Shown piece after piece: positions 1 to 9,387 of a stretch of 64,000 bases of DNA. The stretch is taken from positions 41,458,494-41,522,493 of the forward strand of contig NC_053045.1 of NCBI RefSeq assembly GCF_003473485.1, in the 5' to 3' direction. This DNA comes from Medicago truncatula (taxonomy: Eukaryota; Streptophyta; Magnoliopsida; Fabales; Fabaceae). The notes under the pieces are model-generated. The model was not told the DNA's origin and did not search any database. It saw nothing but the letters and a program-made list of their open reading frames with translations. Every line of letters starts with the position of its first letter. Position 1 is the first letter of the stretch. A program made the position numbers and the translations under genes.

Positions 1-846
1 GTGAACCTCTTCTATAAATAGTTTGGTTAAACCTTATATGTGTCCTTCCCTTTGCTATCTACTTCCTCTCTTACTTGCTTACATGCGTAGTGTGCTTTCT
101 CTTAATCTTGTAACTTATTCCAAGCACTCTCATTTTTACCAAACCCTAATTTCACATTGTATTTATCTGATTCCCAGGATCTCCTTCTTATTCCTTCTCC
201 TTTGTTTATGTTGGTCTTGACACGTCAAACCTCACCTTGCATACTTCCCAAACCGAAGTCCCCAGTTGGGTGATTTCTTGAGTGTTTCCTACATCCTGAC
301 GCTATTTACAAACTTCCCAAAAATAACAACTTCAAAACATTTTTATCGTCCATCGATTGATGATTTGGTCTTGTTGACTTTGATGGAACATCTGCTCAGG
401 CTAAAGACTGAAGACTTGCGCACATTTTTTTGCTTACTGAATTATGTTATCATTGTGTTTGGTTGTGAGTGATAATTCCAAGCTTAAGCATTCTTTTAAT
501 AATAAAGAAATTCTTTAATTTGTTGGATATTTCATTGCAAATCACTTGGCTAAGTTAGCTAATAGACAACAATGATATTTGGAGATCCTCTAACTCCCCA
601 ACACACTTCAACATCTTCAATTTTTTCTTTTTTATATCTCATTCTTCATATCAGATCATCAATATTTTTTAATTATATTTTAATCATCAATATATCACGT
701 CTATGATGTAACACTCTTCATCTTGCCCAAAAACTATTTTGCTAAAGGTAATGAAGTAAAGTTTTTTTTTAACAGATCAAAATGGAATATAATATTAACC
801 AAAAGCGATTCACCTCACACAAGGCGTGCTGAAAGTAAAACACTAA
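1..846. other. AT-rich intergenic sequence, no gene seen
   Basis: No frame here has recognisable domains or exon structure. The short open frames are low-complexity. Nothing regulatory could be assigned. Confidence 0.5.
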
Positions 847-1237
847 GGCTTTGTTTGCGAGTTTGGAAGGGAAGGGAGGGGAAGGCTTGAGAAAAAAGGA
901 ATGAGCAAGTGGAAGAAATAGAGGAAAATGGGAGAGGAGGGCTTTGAGGAGTTAACTTTCCTTCATAAGACAAAACCCTCCTCATTTGGAGGAACTAAAA
1001 AAATGTATTGGGGAGGGTTTTGGGGGGCTTTGGAGGGTTAATAAGAATTTTTCAAATTTAAATCTATGTTGTTATTATATTTTTAAAATTAAAAATAAAG
1101 TAATCATATGCATTAATTTATCATTCTCTAAAAAACTACTCTTTTAAAAAAAATTGAAAGGTTTCTCTATTTTTCCACATATTTTGCACCCCTCAAAGCC
1201 TTTCCTTTCCTTCCCCTCCAAACTCCCAAACAAAGCC
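847..1237. mobile_element. PIF/Harbinger-like MITE with TAA target duplication
   Basis: The left end reads GGCTTTGTTTGCGAGTTTGG and the right end is the near-complement (CCAAACTCCCAAACAAAGCC). TAA flanks both sides (844-846 and 1238-1240). The 391-bp interior has G-rich and C-rich subterminal stretches and no coding capacity. The TIR and 3-bp TWA duplication are typical of Tourist/PIF-Harbinger MITEs. Confidence 0.75.
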
Positions 1238-1310
1238 TAAGAAAAGTACAATGTCATAGTTTGCGTCTAGCAAACAGGCACAAGAGAGCTACATATAAAA
1301 AAATTACAAA

Positions 1311-1611
1311 TAAACTCTCATTCAAAGAAATGGATGACACCAATCATGATAACAAAAAATAAAAGATGGCTGATTTAATTTGTTTTCAGCCACAAAAAGG
1401 AATTCGACTTCAATATTTCAACGAGAGCAAAAGGATCGGAGGCCGCATTTTTTAAGATGTGGTTATTTCTCTCTTTCCATATTGCCCACACACAAGCCAG
1501 CCAAATTAACTTAAAAAATAAATGAGAAGATCGAGGCATACCTGCCAAATGAATAAACTGATCAAATTGTTCTCCAATAATACCAGATGGAATGAAGTAA
1601 AGTAACAACAA
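1311..1611 (-). pseudogene. LINE (non-LTR retrotransposon) C-terminal zf-RVT remnant
   Basis: The minus-strand frame contains FFKLIWLACVWAIWKERNNH followed by SNSFLWLKTN. This pattern is familiar from the zinc-binding region (zf-RVT) after the reverse transcriptase of plant LINEs and related frames. Past an in-frame stop the homologous ending continues (FCYHDWCHPF) before another stop. Reverse transcriptase and endonuclease are absent, so this is only a 3' remnant. Confidence 0.6.
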
Positions 1612-1712
1612 CTAATAACTTTTTTTTACTGTTTTTCATAGGTGTCAAGGATAATCATATTCAATGCAATCAGATATTAAATATGTGGGTATCTCTCTCA
1701 TATGATATTGGA

Positions 1713-1716
<4 letters not shown>

Positions 1717-1769
<53 letters not shown>
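1717..1769. repeat. (TA)n microsatellite
   Basis: About 26 uninterrupted TA units directly left of a Stowaway-like MITE, which prefers TA targets. Confidence 0.9.
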
Positions 1770-1773
<4 letters not shown>

Positions 1774-2070
1774 CTCCCTCCGTCCCGAATTGTATGTCAT
1801 TTTAGAAAAATATGCGTCCCAAATTGGATGTCACTTTACAATATCAATGAAACATTAATGTTACTTTTTCTATTATAACCTTAACTATTTATTACTCTCT
1901 CTTATTTCAAGTCTTTTATTTATCTTTCCCATATTATTTATTAAGGACAATTTTGTAAAACAACTCATAATATCTCTTTTTCACACATATTAATTTTTCA
2001 CACAATATTAATTACATTTCTTAATATGTGTGAAATGCCCAAAACGTCATACAATTTGGGACGGAGGGAG
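1774..2070. mobile_element. Stowaway-like (Tc1/mariner) MITE, TA target
   Basis: The terminal inverted repeats begin CTCCCTCCGTCCCGAATTGT and end ACAATTTGGGACGGAGGGAG. TA lies on both sides (1772-1773, 2071-2072). The 297-bp interior is AT-rich and non-coding. The interior phrase TTTACAATATCAATGA recurs in the element at 18068-18312, so both belong to one family. Confidence 0.8.
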
Positions 2071-2119
2071 TAGGTGTCAAACGTCTTCTACTAGAGCCAA
2101 GAATAACATATAATAAATA

Positions 2120-2357
2120 CTCCCTCCGTCCCTATATATAAGACCATTTTGCCAAAATCACAGGAATTAAGATAGTTGATATTTGTATTAAAGTTGTTTG
2201 TAATCACTATTGTTTTTACAATTTTATCCTTTAAGAAAGAAGGTTAGTTTATGTTTTCAACATGTTATTTATTGTTGATTGAAGAAAAAGATTTAGGTCT
2301 TATAAAAAGGGACAAAATTTTTTATCAAAAGGATCTTATAATTAGGAACGGATGGAG
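2120..2357. mobile_element. Stowaway-like MITE, second subfamily
   Basis: The ends are CTCCCTCCGTCCCTATATAT and, diverged, TTAGGAACGGATGGAG. TA flanks at 2118-2119 and 2358-2359. The interior differs from the neighbouring 1774-2070 element, so this is a separate insertion. Confidence 0.7.
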
Positions 2358-3156
2358 TATTTAAGAATTAGTCACCATAATATATAGGGGTGTAAGAAAC
2401 AAAATGACCCGTTGAACTTCAAAATTTAATGCAAATCAATTCATTTGGTTTGGGGTTTTCTATGTTTGAATCTAAACCGAATCAAAATAAATTATGATTA
2501 GATTAAGTGAAACATTGATAGAGCCTCTCTAAGGTATTACAAGGAGGAACTAAACATTAAAACTAAACCGACTAATTGTTTTACTGTTATACCCCAATGA
2601 GGGAAGCAGGTCTTCAGATCTAATATGATAATGCTCCAGTAATTAAAAGAGATTATTTGCCAAACACCTATCATAAATTGGATTAAGTGAAACATTGATA
2701 GAGCCTCTCTTGGTAATCCTGGTCCTTCATCGTGTGGAGGTATTTTTAGAGACTACTGGTTACAAACCCGTGCTTCGCACGGGTTCAATAACATATTCGA
2801 TAAAAAAAAAAATCGAAAGAAGAGATGTTAAAATGACGGAACATTGTGATTCATCATAAAATATGTATGGGCTAATTAAGAGAGCATATAATCAGTTTAT
2901 GAGATTAGGAATTGACATAATATTTAGGATGAAAACAATTGGAACCAATAAAAAAACCAATGATGTGTGAATTTACATATTATCCAAAATTATAAAAAAG
3001 AGTGTTGTTGTTATAGAGTTATCAAAAAATGATTGATATCCATATTTACATCAAATGAAATCAAGCAAAGAAGTAGCATCGGTGAGTGAAGATAATCTAG
3101 TCTAGGATTAGAATTAAGGTGATCTGTTGAAAGTGCGGATCATGAACACCAAATCT

Positions 3157-3401
3157 TTATTTGGAAACGACTTGAACATGCATATTATTAGGTGCTTCTC
3201 TAGATCAAAAATTAATTTATCACCTACCTCTAACATATGTTCTCGGCAAAATTTGAACATTAGCCGCCTAAGTATTTTCTAACTTGCTCTCTTTGCCGTT
3301 ATCAAGCGACACTTATACATTTTTTGAGCTTCTTTGTCGATGAGTGTGATTGTTTTCCGTGTTCCTTTTAAAAATGTCATTGATATCTCATTTGAGAAGT
3401 G
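3157..3401 (-). pseudogene. B3-domain exon remnant (copy 2) in Helitron
   Basis: After a plausible acceptor (CCTAG at 3402-3406) the minus strand encodes a B3-like stretch: HFSNEISMTFLKGTRKTITL, then KCRLITAKRAS, stop, LMFKFCREHMLEVGDKLIFD. This fits the B3 pattern in which a GW..F.....L..GD core follows the first strands. An in-frame stop and a later frameshift relative to its neighbour at 3789-4037 disable it. Both copies end in a cognate stop (VVSK* / VVPK*). B3 proteins are plant DNA-binding factors of the pseudobarrel fold. Confidence 0.6.
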
Positions 3402-3788
3402 CTAGGTACAAAACAAATTGCATTGTTAATTAGAAGTTATATATATGTACATTTCTAAAACATTTACCAAAGCATTATAAAGATTTACTGTATAAAAACA
3501 ACATGTTTTATTTTGTTCAAGAGATTAGGAAAACAACATTACAATTAACATGATACTAATTGGAACCAATGAAGGAACCAACAATGTGCAGATTAACGTT
3601 ACATAATAGTTAGGTTTATAAAAGAGATTGCAAGTGTCATAGACTAACGAAAAAGGGATTTTTTTCCAATATTTACATCAGACAAAATGAAAAGAACAAA
3701 TGACATCCCAAAGTTAAGATAGTTTACGACTACAGTCCAAAGCGATACGTCAAAATAGTAGAAGTTCAAATAGTTCAACAACAAAGAT

Positions 3789-4037
3789 CTACTTTGGAAC
3801 AACTCGAATTTGCAAGTTCTTATGTGACTTTTCGAAATCAAAGATGAGCTTATCACCTTCTTCCATCACTCGTTATCTGCAGAAATTGAACCACTGCCCA
3901 CCCAAGTAATTTTCGTAGCTTGCTCTATCGGCGGTAATGAGGTGACAGTTATACTTTCTCTGTGTCTGGTCATCAATGAGAGTGATTGTTTTGCGCTTTC
4001 CTTTCAAAATTGTTCTTGACACCTCGTTTGGAAAATG
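3789..4037 (-). pseudogene. B3-domain exon remnant (copy 1) in Helitron
   Basis: The acceptor TTTAG|CA at 4038 opens a frame reading HFPNEVSRTILKGKRKTITL, then NCHLITADRASYENYLGGQW, FNFCR, stop, RVMEEGDKLIFDFE and ending VVPK-stop. This is a B3 domain with one internal nonsense codon. It is a close paralogue of 3157-3401 in the same orientation, so the two arose by tandem duplication of a single-B3 terminal exon. Confidence 0.65.
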
Positions 4038-4269
4038 CTAAATAGGAAAATAACTGCAATATTAGTCTAATGCATATTTACATGGATAAGATGTATGCGA
4101 ATATAGTTACATATAATTTATAAAATAAAGGTAGCATAACTGATTTTAAGCTAAAGAAAATGTAGCATGACTTCTAATTTATCTTCCTATAAAGTCTAGA
4201 TAAATGCATGCATGTACATTATATGTATCTCGTTAATCAATTAACATTGTTGAAACAAATGGAGATTAA

Positions 4270-4640
4270 GCATCACTTCCGCATCTGCATAAATAGCTAG
4301 CACCATTTGACATTGATTTCTTCGAACATTTGGTGCAACTCTCATAATACAATCCAAACTGGTTAGGATTGAATTTAGTTGTTTTCAAAATAGTGATGCA
4401 GTATGTTTCCTAACACAAATTATGCACATGAAATAAAGAATAATGTAATATGTATTTTTAATCTGTGCGTAAAAAAACTCAAAGCATGTTTGTGCATAAA
4501 AAAAGCAGACATTGACTAAATTTATAAATTCAGCAATTGGCCTAACCTGAGACAGTTTGGAAAAATCGTTGTACGAAGTACGTTGAGAAGAAGTCGAGCT
4601 CTGACTTAAGTTCTAACTAAAGCTTTGACTCTGAGCTTGA
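4270..4640 (-). pseudogene. RPA70-like C-terminal fragment (linker and zinc-finger exons)
   Basis: Two exons are visible on the minus strand. The first, ending at a GT donor at 4546-4545, is Ser/Gln-rich (SQSSTSSQRTSYNDFSKLSQ) with an upstream stop, like the linker of the RPA gene at 39068-41633. The second begins after TTAG at 4410 and encodes YCITILKTTKFNP, then LYYESCTKCSKKS and YLCRCGSDA. This corresponds to the C-terminal OB-fold and zinc finger of replication protein A. The splice position after ..SQ matches the intact copy. No DNA-binding domains A or B were found upstream. Confidence 0.6.
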
Positions 4641-5216
4641 GAAGTGTTAAGGTCACGACAACAATTCAAGAAATATGGTCAAAAAACAATCAAATCGGAT
4701 TGTGAAATAATAAGTTACTCTCACACTGTATTGTAAAATCATAATGCAAACTTACCAAGTCTTAAACTTCTCAACAACCGGATGATGTAGGTTGATGAGC
4801 AACCTCGAACCTGAACAATTGTTACATATATTTGGGTTGTCATTGACTACAAAATGGAAGGAAAGAACTCAAGGTAAATAGATGGTAAATGATAAAGCTA
4901 CGGAGTATTTTTCTCATAGTGTTACATCATCTATATTCCCACTACATAAGGAAAGACATCTTTCAGGTCATTATCAAACTTATACAAAATCCTATCATCT
5001 GATGCTGACAAAATAGAAAATAATACATTTTCTATTTAGCAATGTTTAGTTTTTTTTAATAAGAAAAAAATATGCATAGTTTGTTACGATATAAAGGTGC
5101 AATATATATATATATATAAGATAAGCATAATTTTTTTAGGCATCTATACATTTTTTGAAGAAAAGACATCTACAATTTTACTTTTAATTAAAATCAAAAG
5201 TTAATAAAAATTACAC

Positions 5217-6580
5217 GCATTAGCGTAACAAAAAACAAACACACATAAAATATTACTCTACACGCTAATATATGTGTCTGTATATTTGCGAGGTTGAAGA
5301 AAGAAAATAAAAATATTTTGTATCATTAAATGATAGCGTGAATAAAAATATTTATGAGGTTGTTATGATTAAACGATATTTAAATTAAATATATAAGTGA
5401 TAAAAAGATAATAAAATTTCTTTCAAAAAAAAGGTAATAAAATTAAATGGAAGCTCCTTAAAAAAAATTAAATAGAACGGCTAAAAAAAATTAAATGGAA
5501 GAAAAAAATATATTGAAATATAATATTAGAAAATAAAAGAAAAGGTTCCCCATGTGAATTGAAGAGAGATGCTTGTGAAATAAATTGTCGAGAAGTAGTT
5601 TTTTGAAGTAACATTCAACAACTTTTGGCCAAAGCTCATTTCATTTAATTTTATGCATTAAAAAAAAATTAGTAAGTACTTAATTGATATTGTACTTGGC
5701 CTAACTTCTCCTTAAAAATATAGAAAAGTTAAAAAAAAACCGGGACAAACGGTATCTTAATCTCCCACAATGGCAGTGTAGAAGCAACTGAATTTGGGAG
5801 AAATTTTTTTTTGAAAATAGTTAAAAATAAAAAAATTGAAAAATAGTCAAAAGTTTTTAAAAATATGAAAATTGGAAAATAGTTAAAAAAAAATCGGTGA
5901 GGTAGCACTCAACCAAGCAATACTAAAAAAAATTATATGCATTAGCGTAACAAAAAACAGACAGACGGACATAAAATATTACTTTAAACGTTAATGTGTG
6001 TGTATGTATATTCGCGATTTTGAAGAAAGGAAATAAAAATATTTGGTATCATTAAATGACGGCGTGAATAAAAATATTTGTGAGGTTGTGATGATTAAAC
6101 AATGGTGAAATTAAATATATAAGTGATAAAAAGATAATAAAATTAAATGGAATGGTTCAAAAAAATATAATAAAATAAAGTTAATGAAAAGAAAATATAT
6201 TGAAATATAATATTAAAACATAAAAGAAAAGGTTCACAGCGTGAGTTGAAGAGAGGTGCTTGTGAAATAAATTATCGATAAATAGTTTTTTGAAGTAGCA
6301 TTTAACAACTTTTGGCCAAAGCTCATTTCATTCAATTTTTTTGAACAAAAGTACTTTTTTTTAGTAAGTAATTAATTGATATTGTGTTTGGCCTAACTTC
6401 TCCTTAAAAATGTAGAGAAGTTGAAAAAAAGCCGGATCAAATGGTACCTTAATCTCCTACAACGGCAGTGTGGAAGCAACTGAATTTGGGAGAAAAAAAT
6501 TGGAAAATAGTTAAAAATATAAAAATTGGAAAAATAGTTAAAAGTTATTAAAAATTAAAAAATAATTTAAAAAAATTAGT
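5217..6580. repeat. Diverged 722-bp tandem duplication inside the reverse Helitron
   Basis: The phrase GCATTAGCGTAACAAAAAAC occurs at 5217 and again at 5939. It is followed in both copies by the same order of landmarks: ATAAAATATTACT, TCATTAAATGA, GGCCAAAGCTCATTTCATT, and GGCAGTGT..GAAGCAACTGAATTTGGGAGA. The copies differ by many substitutions and small indels, so the duplication is old. No coding capacity. Confidence 0.75.
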
Positions 6581-6696
6581 TGGGGACAAAAATGAAAATT
6601 CATAGGCCACTAGTGAATTAGTGAATTATCAAATTACCCCTCCTAAGGACAAAATTAGAAATTCAATGGACATGTATTTTTATATTAGTGTATAGA

Positions 6697-7611
6697 TATA
6701 TAACATGTTTGAATGTTTAGTATTTAGCTTTGTGATTTGAAAACTGGACAGGTTGTTATGTTGACTTTATTAACCTTTCTCATAAATTTTTTTAATATTA
6801 TTATAGTATATTTCTTCCGTCTCAAATTATAAATCACCTTAACAATTCTACAAAAATAAAAAAATATAGTTAATGTTGTATGAAAATAAAATTATGAGTT
6901 ATTTTATAAAAAAAAATTAAAAAATTGTTAATGACATTAAGAAAGTATAATTCATAGAATCGAAAGAATAGTGGGTAATACAATTGTTAAATCTATTTTT
7001 AAAATGAATTTGGGTTAACTAAATAATTGAGTGAAAATTGGTGTCATACAATTGTTAAATCTGGACTAGATGCCTAAATTATACAAATTAAATAACAAAA
7101 AGACCTGGATAAAAAAGAGTATGAAATAGATATTCAGCACAATTTTGAATTCATATTTGATGCTAGACAAATGAAGCTATTCAGAATAATTAGGTATTTT
7201 TCATCTCCAATTTTTCTTCCGATACCATAAAGAATAGTAATTGCAATATTCATATTGATTGATTAAAAAATAAAATACAGAAATAACAAACTTTATCTTT
7301 TTTTGTTCCTCTAATAATAACTGATCCTAATATCCATTTAAGTTAAGTGGGGAAAAATTCAGTTAGTTTAGTAGTAGAAAACAAATAGTAAAATCACTTT
7401 GCAACTAAATGTGATAACTAATTTTTTTTTTTCTTTCGGTGCATCGTTAATGAGAATCTCTCCAAACCTAGAAAGAGAGAAAAACCACATAGATTATGCA
7501 ACGATTAACATTTAATCCAGAAACATTTTCTAGAATCTAACATCCAAATACCAATTAGCACTTGCATATTATGATTAGGATTGTTATCAGTATCAATCGC
7601 CTCATCCTAAA
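6697..7611. other. Intergenic, with a degraded MITE-like stretch
   Basis: AT-rich. About 6813-6970 resembles a worn Stowaway-like element (CTTCCGTCTCAAATTATAAA on the left, weakly complementary TATAATTCATAGAATCGAAA on the right), too diverged to define ends. No gene seen. Confidence 0.4.
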
Positions 7612-8116
7612 TTATACCAAATTAAAACTGTTGAAACAAACAACATGATAGGTGCTTCGGTGCCCTTTATTTTCAAAATAATAATAATAATGGTGTCCTG
7701 AACTGCTGCTCCTCGATCCCACCCATGACCTGAAGTAAAGTTCCTTCAACTCCTTATAGAGTAAGATGAGAACGATTCTGATTAACATAGCTCCGTAGTT
7801 AATTGAAAGAACTTGTTTTCCGATGAGCATGCACAAAACAACAGCAACTGCAATATATTTCTTGGACTTGATATTCCTACACAAAAATTAAACACAGATT
7901 TGAGATTGATTTTCGTTCTTGAAATTATAACTCATAAGAAAAAGTAGTAGTAAATGAAACTTACATGAACAGAAACGACAATGCTTGAGTGACAGGAAAA
8001 CATATGACTAGAAAAAGTTTGAAGAAGAATGAAAGAATAGAGCGGCATAAAAGATATATAAAACAGTAACATAATAGGGTTAGAATTAAACACAGAAGTA
8101 TTTGAGTAGCTTCCAT
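7612..8116 (-). CDS. Small multi-pass membrane protein, unknown function (138 aa, two coding exons)
   Basis: The family is not recognised. The start ATG is at 8116-8114, just after an acceptor (TTTGCAG) that ends a 5'-UTR intron. Coding exon one runs to 7965 (AT|GTAAGT); coding exon two runs from 7876 to the stop at 7612. The joined frame is 138 codons with phase preserved. The N-terminal half is almost wholly hydrophobic (LLCLILTLLCYCFIYLL, ILSFFFKLFLVICF), followed by a basic turn (NIKSKKY), more hydrophobic segments (IAVAVVLCMLIG; MLIRIVLILLY) and a polar tail with Ser- and Tyr-runs (SSSSGHHYYYYF). This suggests three or four membrane segments with a soluble C-terminus. The TATA box and clean splice sites support a real gene, perhaps lineage-restricted. 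The 3' neighbour is a Helitron. Confidence 0.55.
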
Positions 8117-8149
8117 TATTTCTCTGCAAAATATACACAGAAATAGAAT

Positions 8150-8304
8150 AGAATTAGGGTTAGGGTTAGTTAGATTAATAAATATTTTATAACTAAATAA
8201 CTAGTTTGTTAGAAGGATTAACGAAGCACATACCGAGATGAGTAACGACAATGAGAGAGATTTCAATATGATTTCTCCAGCTTCAACTTTTCACCGTTTA
8301 TATA
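8150..8304 (-). promoter_or_regulatory. Core promoter, 5'-UTR intron and telo-box of the small membrane-protein gene
   Basis: On the minus strand TATATAA lies at 8304-8298, followed by an untranslated leader and the donor CTCG|GTATGTGC near 8233. The intron contains two and a half telomere-type repeats (CTAACCCTAACCCTAA, about 8154-8170), the telo-box motif common near plant transcription starts. The leader exon has no ATG in frame with the protein. Confidence 0.5.
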
Positions 8305-8659
8305 ATGACAGCTTGGGCTTTTCTTTCTCCGCGTTTGCTAAATATTTTATAAATCTTTTTAGAAAATAGATTTCTATTAAGAAAAAGAAAATAAGATATA
8401 GAAACTTTTTTGATAAAGATGTCATACGATAGCAATATTCCAATCATATCTTGGTGTTTCCCTATTTAATAATAAAAAATATATTTTTATATAGTAGTAT
8501 AAAAAAAGATTACGAAATCATTATTGTACCTTTATTTTAACTTGTAAATATTGCAATTATAATTTTATTTTAAAAAATTGCTTTTATATAGTAGTATAAA
8601 AACAGAAGATACCCGATTATAATTTTAACTTGTAAATATTGCAATTATAATTTTATTTA

Positions 8660-8972
8660 GGCTTAATTGCACTTTTGGACCCCTATCTTTCCAAAAGTTG
8701 CGGTTATGGACCCCTAACTAATTTAAATTCAAAACAACCCCCTATGTTTTGATTCTTTGGCAGTTTTGGACCCCCAAGGCAAAATAAAATAAAATATTGA
8801 CATGTGGCACCTCACTTAGGGTGCCACGTCAGCGTTGACCGAGTCAACAATGGACTGGGGGTCCAAAACTGCCAAAGAATCAAAACATAGGGGGTTGTTT
8901 TGTATTTAAATTAGTTAGGGGTCCATAACCGCAACTTTTGGAAAGATAGGGGTCCAAAAGTGAAATTAAGCC
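8660..8972. mobile_element. MULE-type MITE with long arms and 9-bp target duplication
   Basis: The element starts GGCTTAATTGCACTTTTGGA and ends TCCAAAAGTGAAATTAAGCC. The direct repeat TTTTATTTA flanks it exactly (8651-8659, 8973-8981), the 9-bp size typical of Mutator-like elements. The arms are complementary for more than 100 bp each around a central spacer (ACATGTGGCACCTCACTTAG region), so a transcript would fold into a long hairpin. Confidence 0.85.
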
Positions 8973-8984
8973 TTTTATTTAACA

Positions 8985-9046
8985 ATGCTCGAGGAATTAA
9001 TCTTCGACAGTTGTGCACTGAAGATACCCGATTTACACAAAAAAGA
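8985..9046 (+). repeat. SINE-like 3' fragment with short A tail
   Basis: GGAATTAATCTTCGACAGTT, GTGCACTGAAGATACCCG and ATTTACAC followed by A6 resemble 30080-30140 (GGGATTAGTCTCCGCAGTTG, then GATACTTGATTTACACCC and A8). Two diverged copies ending in A runs suggest a retroposed short element, truncated at the 5' end. Confidence 0.4.
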
Positions 9047-9241
9047 TCACGAAATCATTGGTACCATTGTTTTAACTTGTAAATATTGCATTTATAATTT
9101 TATATAGAAAAAAATAAAATTTAATTGAAATATGAATTGTCCAATATTGATTGTATAGTCACACGCTCGCAGACTACAATGACCATATCAAATTCAATCC
9201 TTGAGATCCTGAAACTCCTCCCCAAGTGAACCAAACATATA

Positions 9242-9387
9242 CTCCTTTCAGACACATTTATAAGCAAAAAACAATTTTTTAGGTACATTGAATAACTAAT
9301 GGATTTGGTTACATGTATGAACCATATACATTAGTTATTCAATGAATCTAACAAGTTGTGTTTTGCTTATAAATGTGATCGGGGAAG
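9242..9387. mobile_element. Palindromic Stowaway-like MITE
   Basis: The left arm (CTCCTTTCAGACACATTTAT, then AAGCAAAA..) and right arm (..TTTTGCTTATAAATGTGATC, GGGGAAG) are complementary nearly to the centre (AATAACTAATG / CATTAGTTATT). TA flanks at 9240-9241 and 9388-9389. Confidence 0.7.

Larger units (their letters stand above)
2753..6696 (-). mobile_element. Non-autonomous, decayed Helitron carrying RPA and B3 gene fragments
   Basis: Read on the minus strand, the 5' end is A|TCTATACACTAATATAAAA at 6696, a Helitron-type TC start. The 3' side has a perfect 9-bp stem hairpin (AACCCGTGC-TTC-GCACGGGTT, 2765-2785), then a 12-nt tail ending GTAG|T at 2753, one base away from canonical CTAG|T. 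The hairpin-to-end distance equals that of the large Helitron at 37455-52389. Cargo in element orientation: RPA linker and zinc-finger exons (4640-4270), a B3 exon (4037-3789) and another B3 exon (3401-3157), all disabled. No Rep/helicase sequence was recognised. A 722-bp tandem duplication fills the 5' half. Confidence 0.65.

Noticed and set aside
2163-2350. Repeat-like spacing considered as a CRISPR-type array
   Set aside because: No regular repeats and spacers; this is a eukaryotic MITE.
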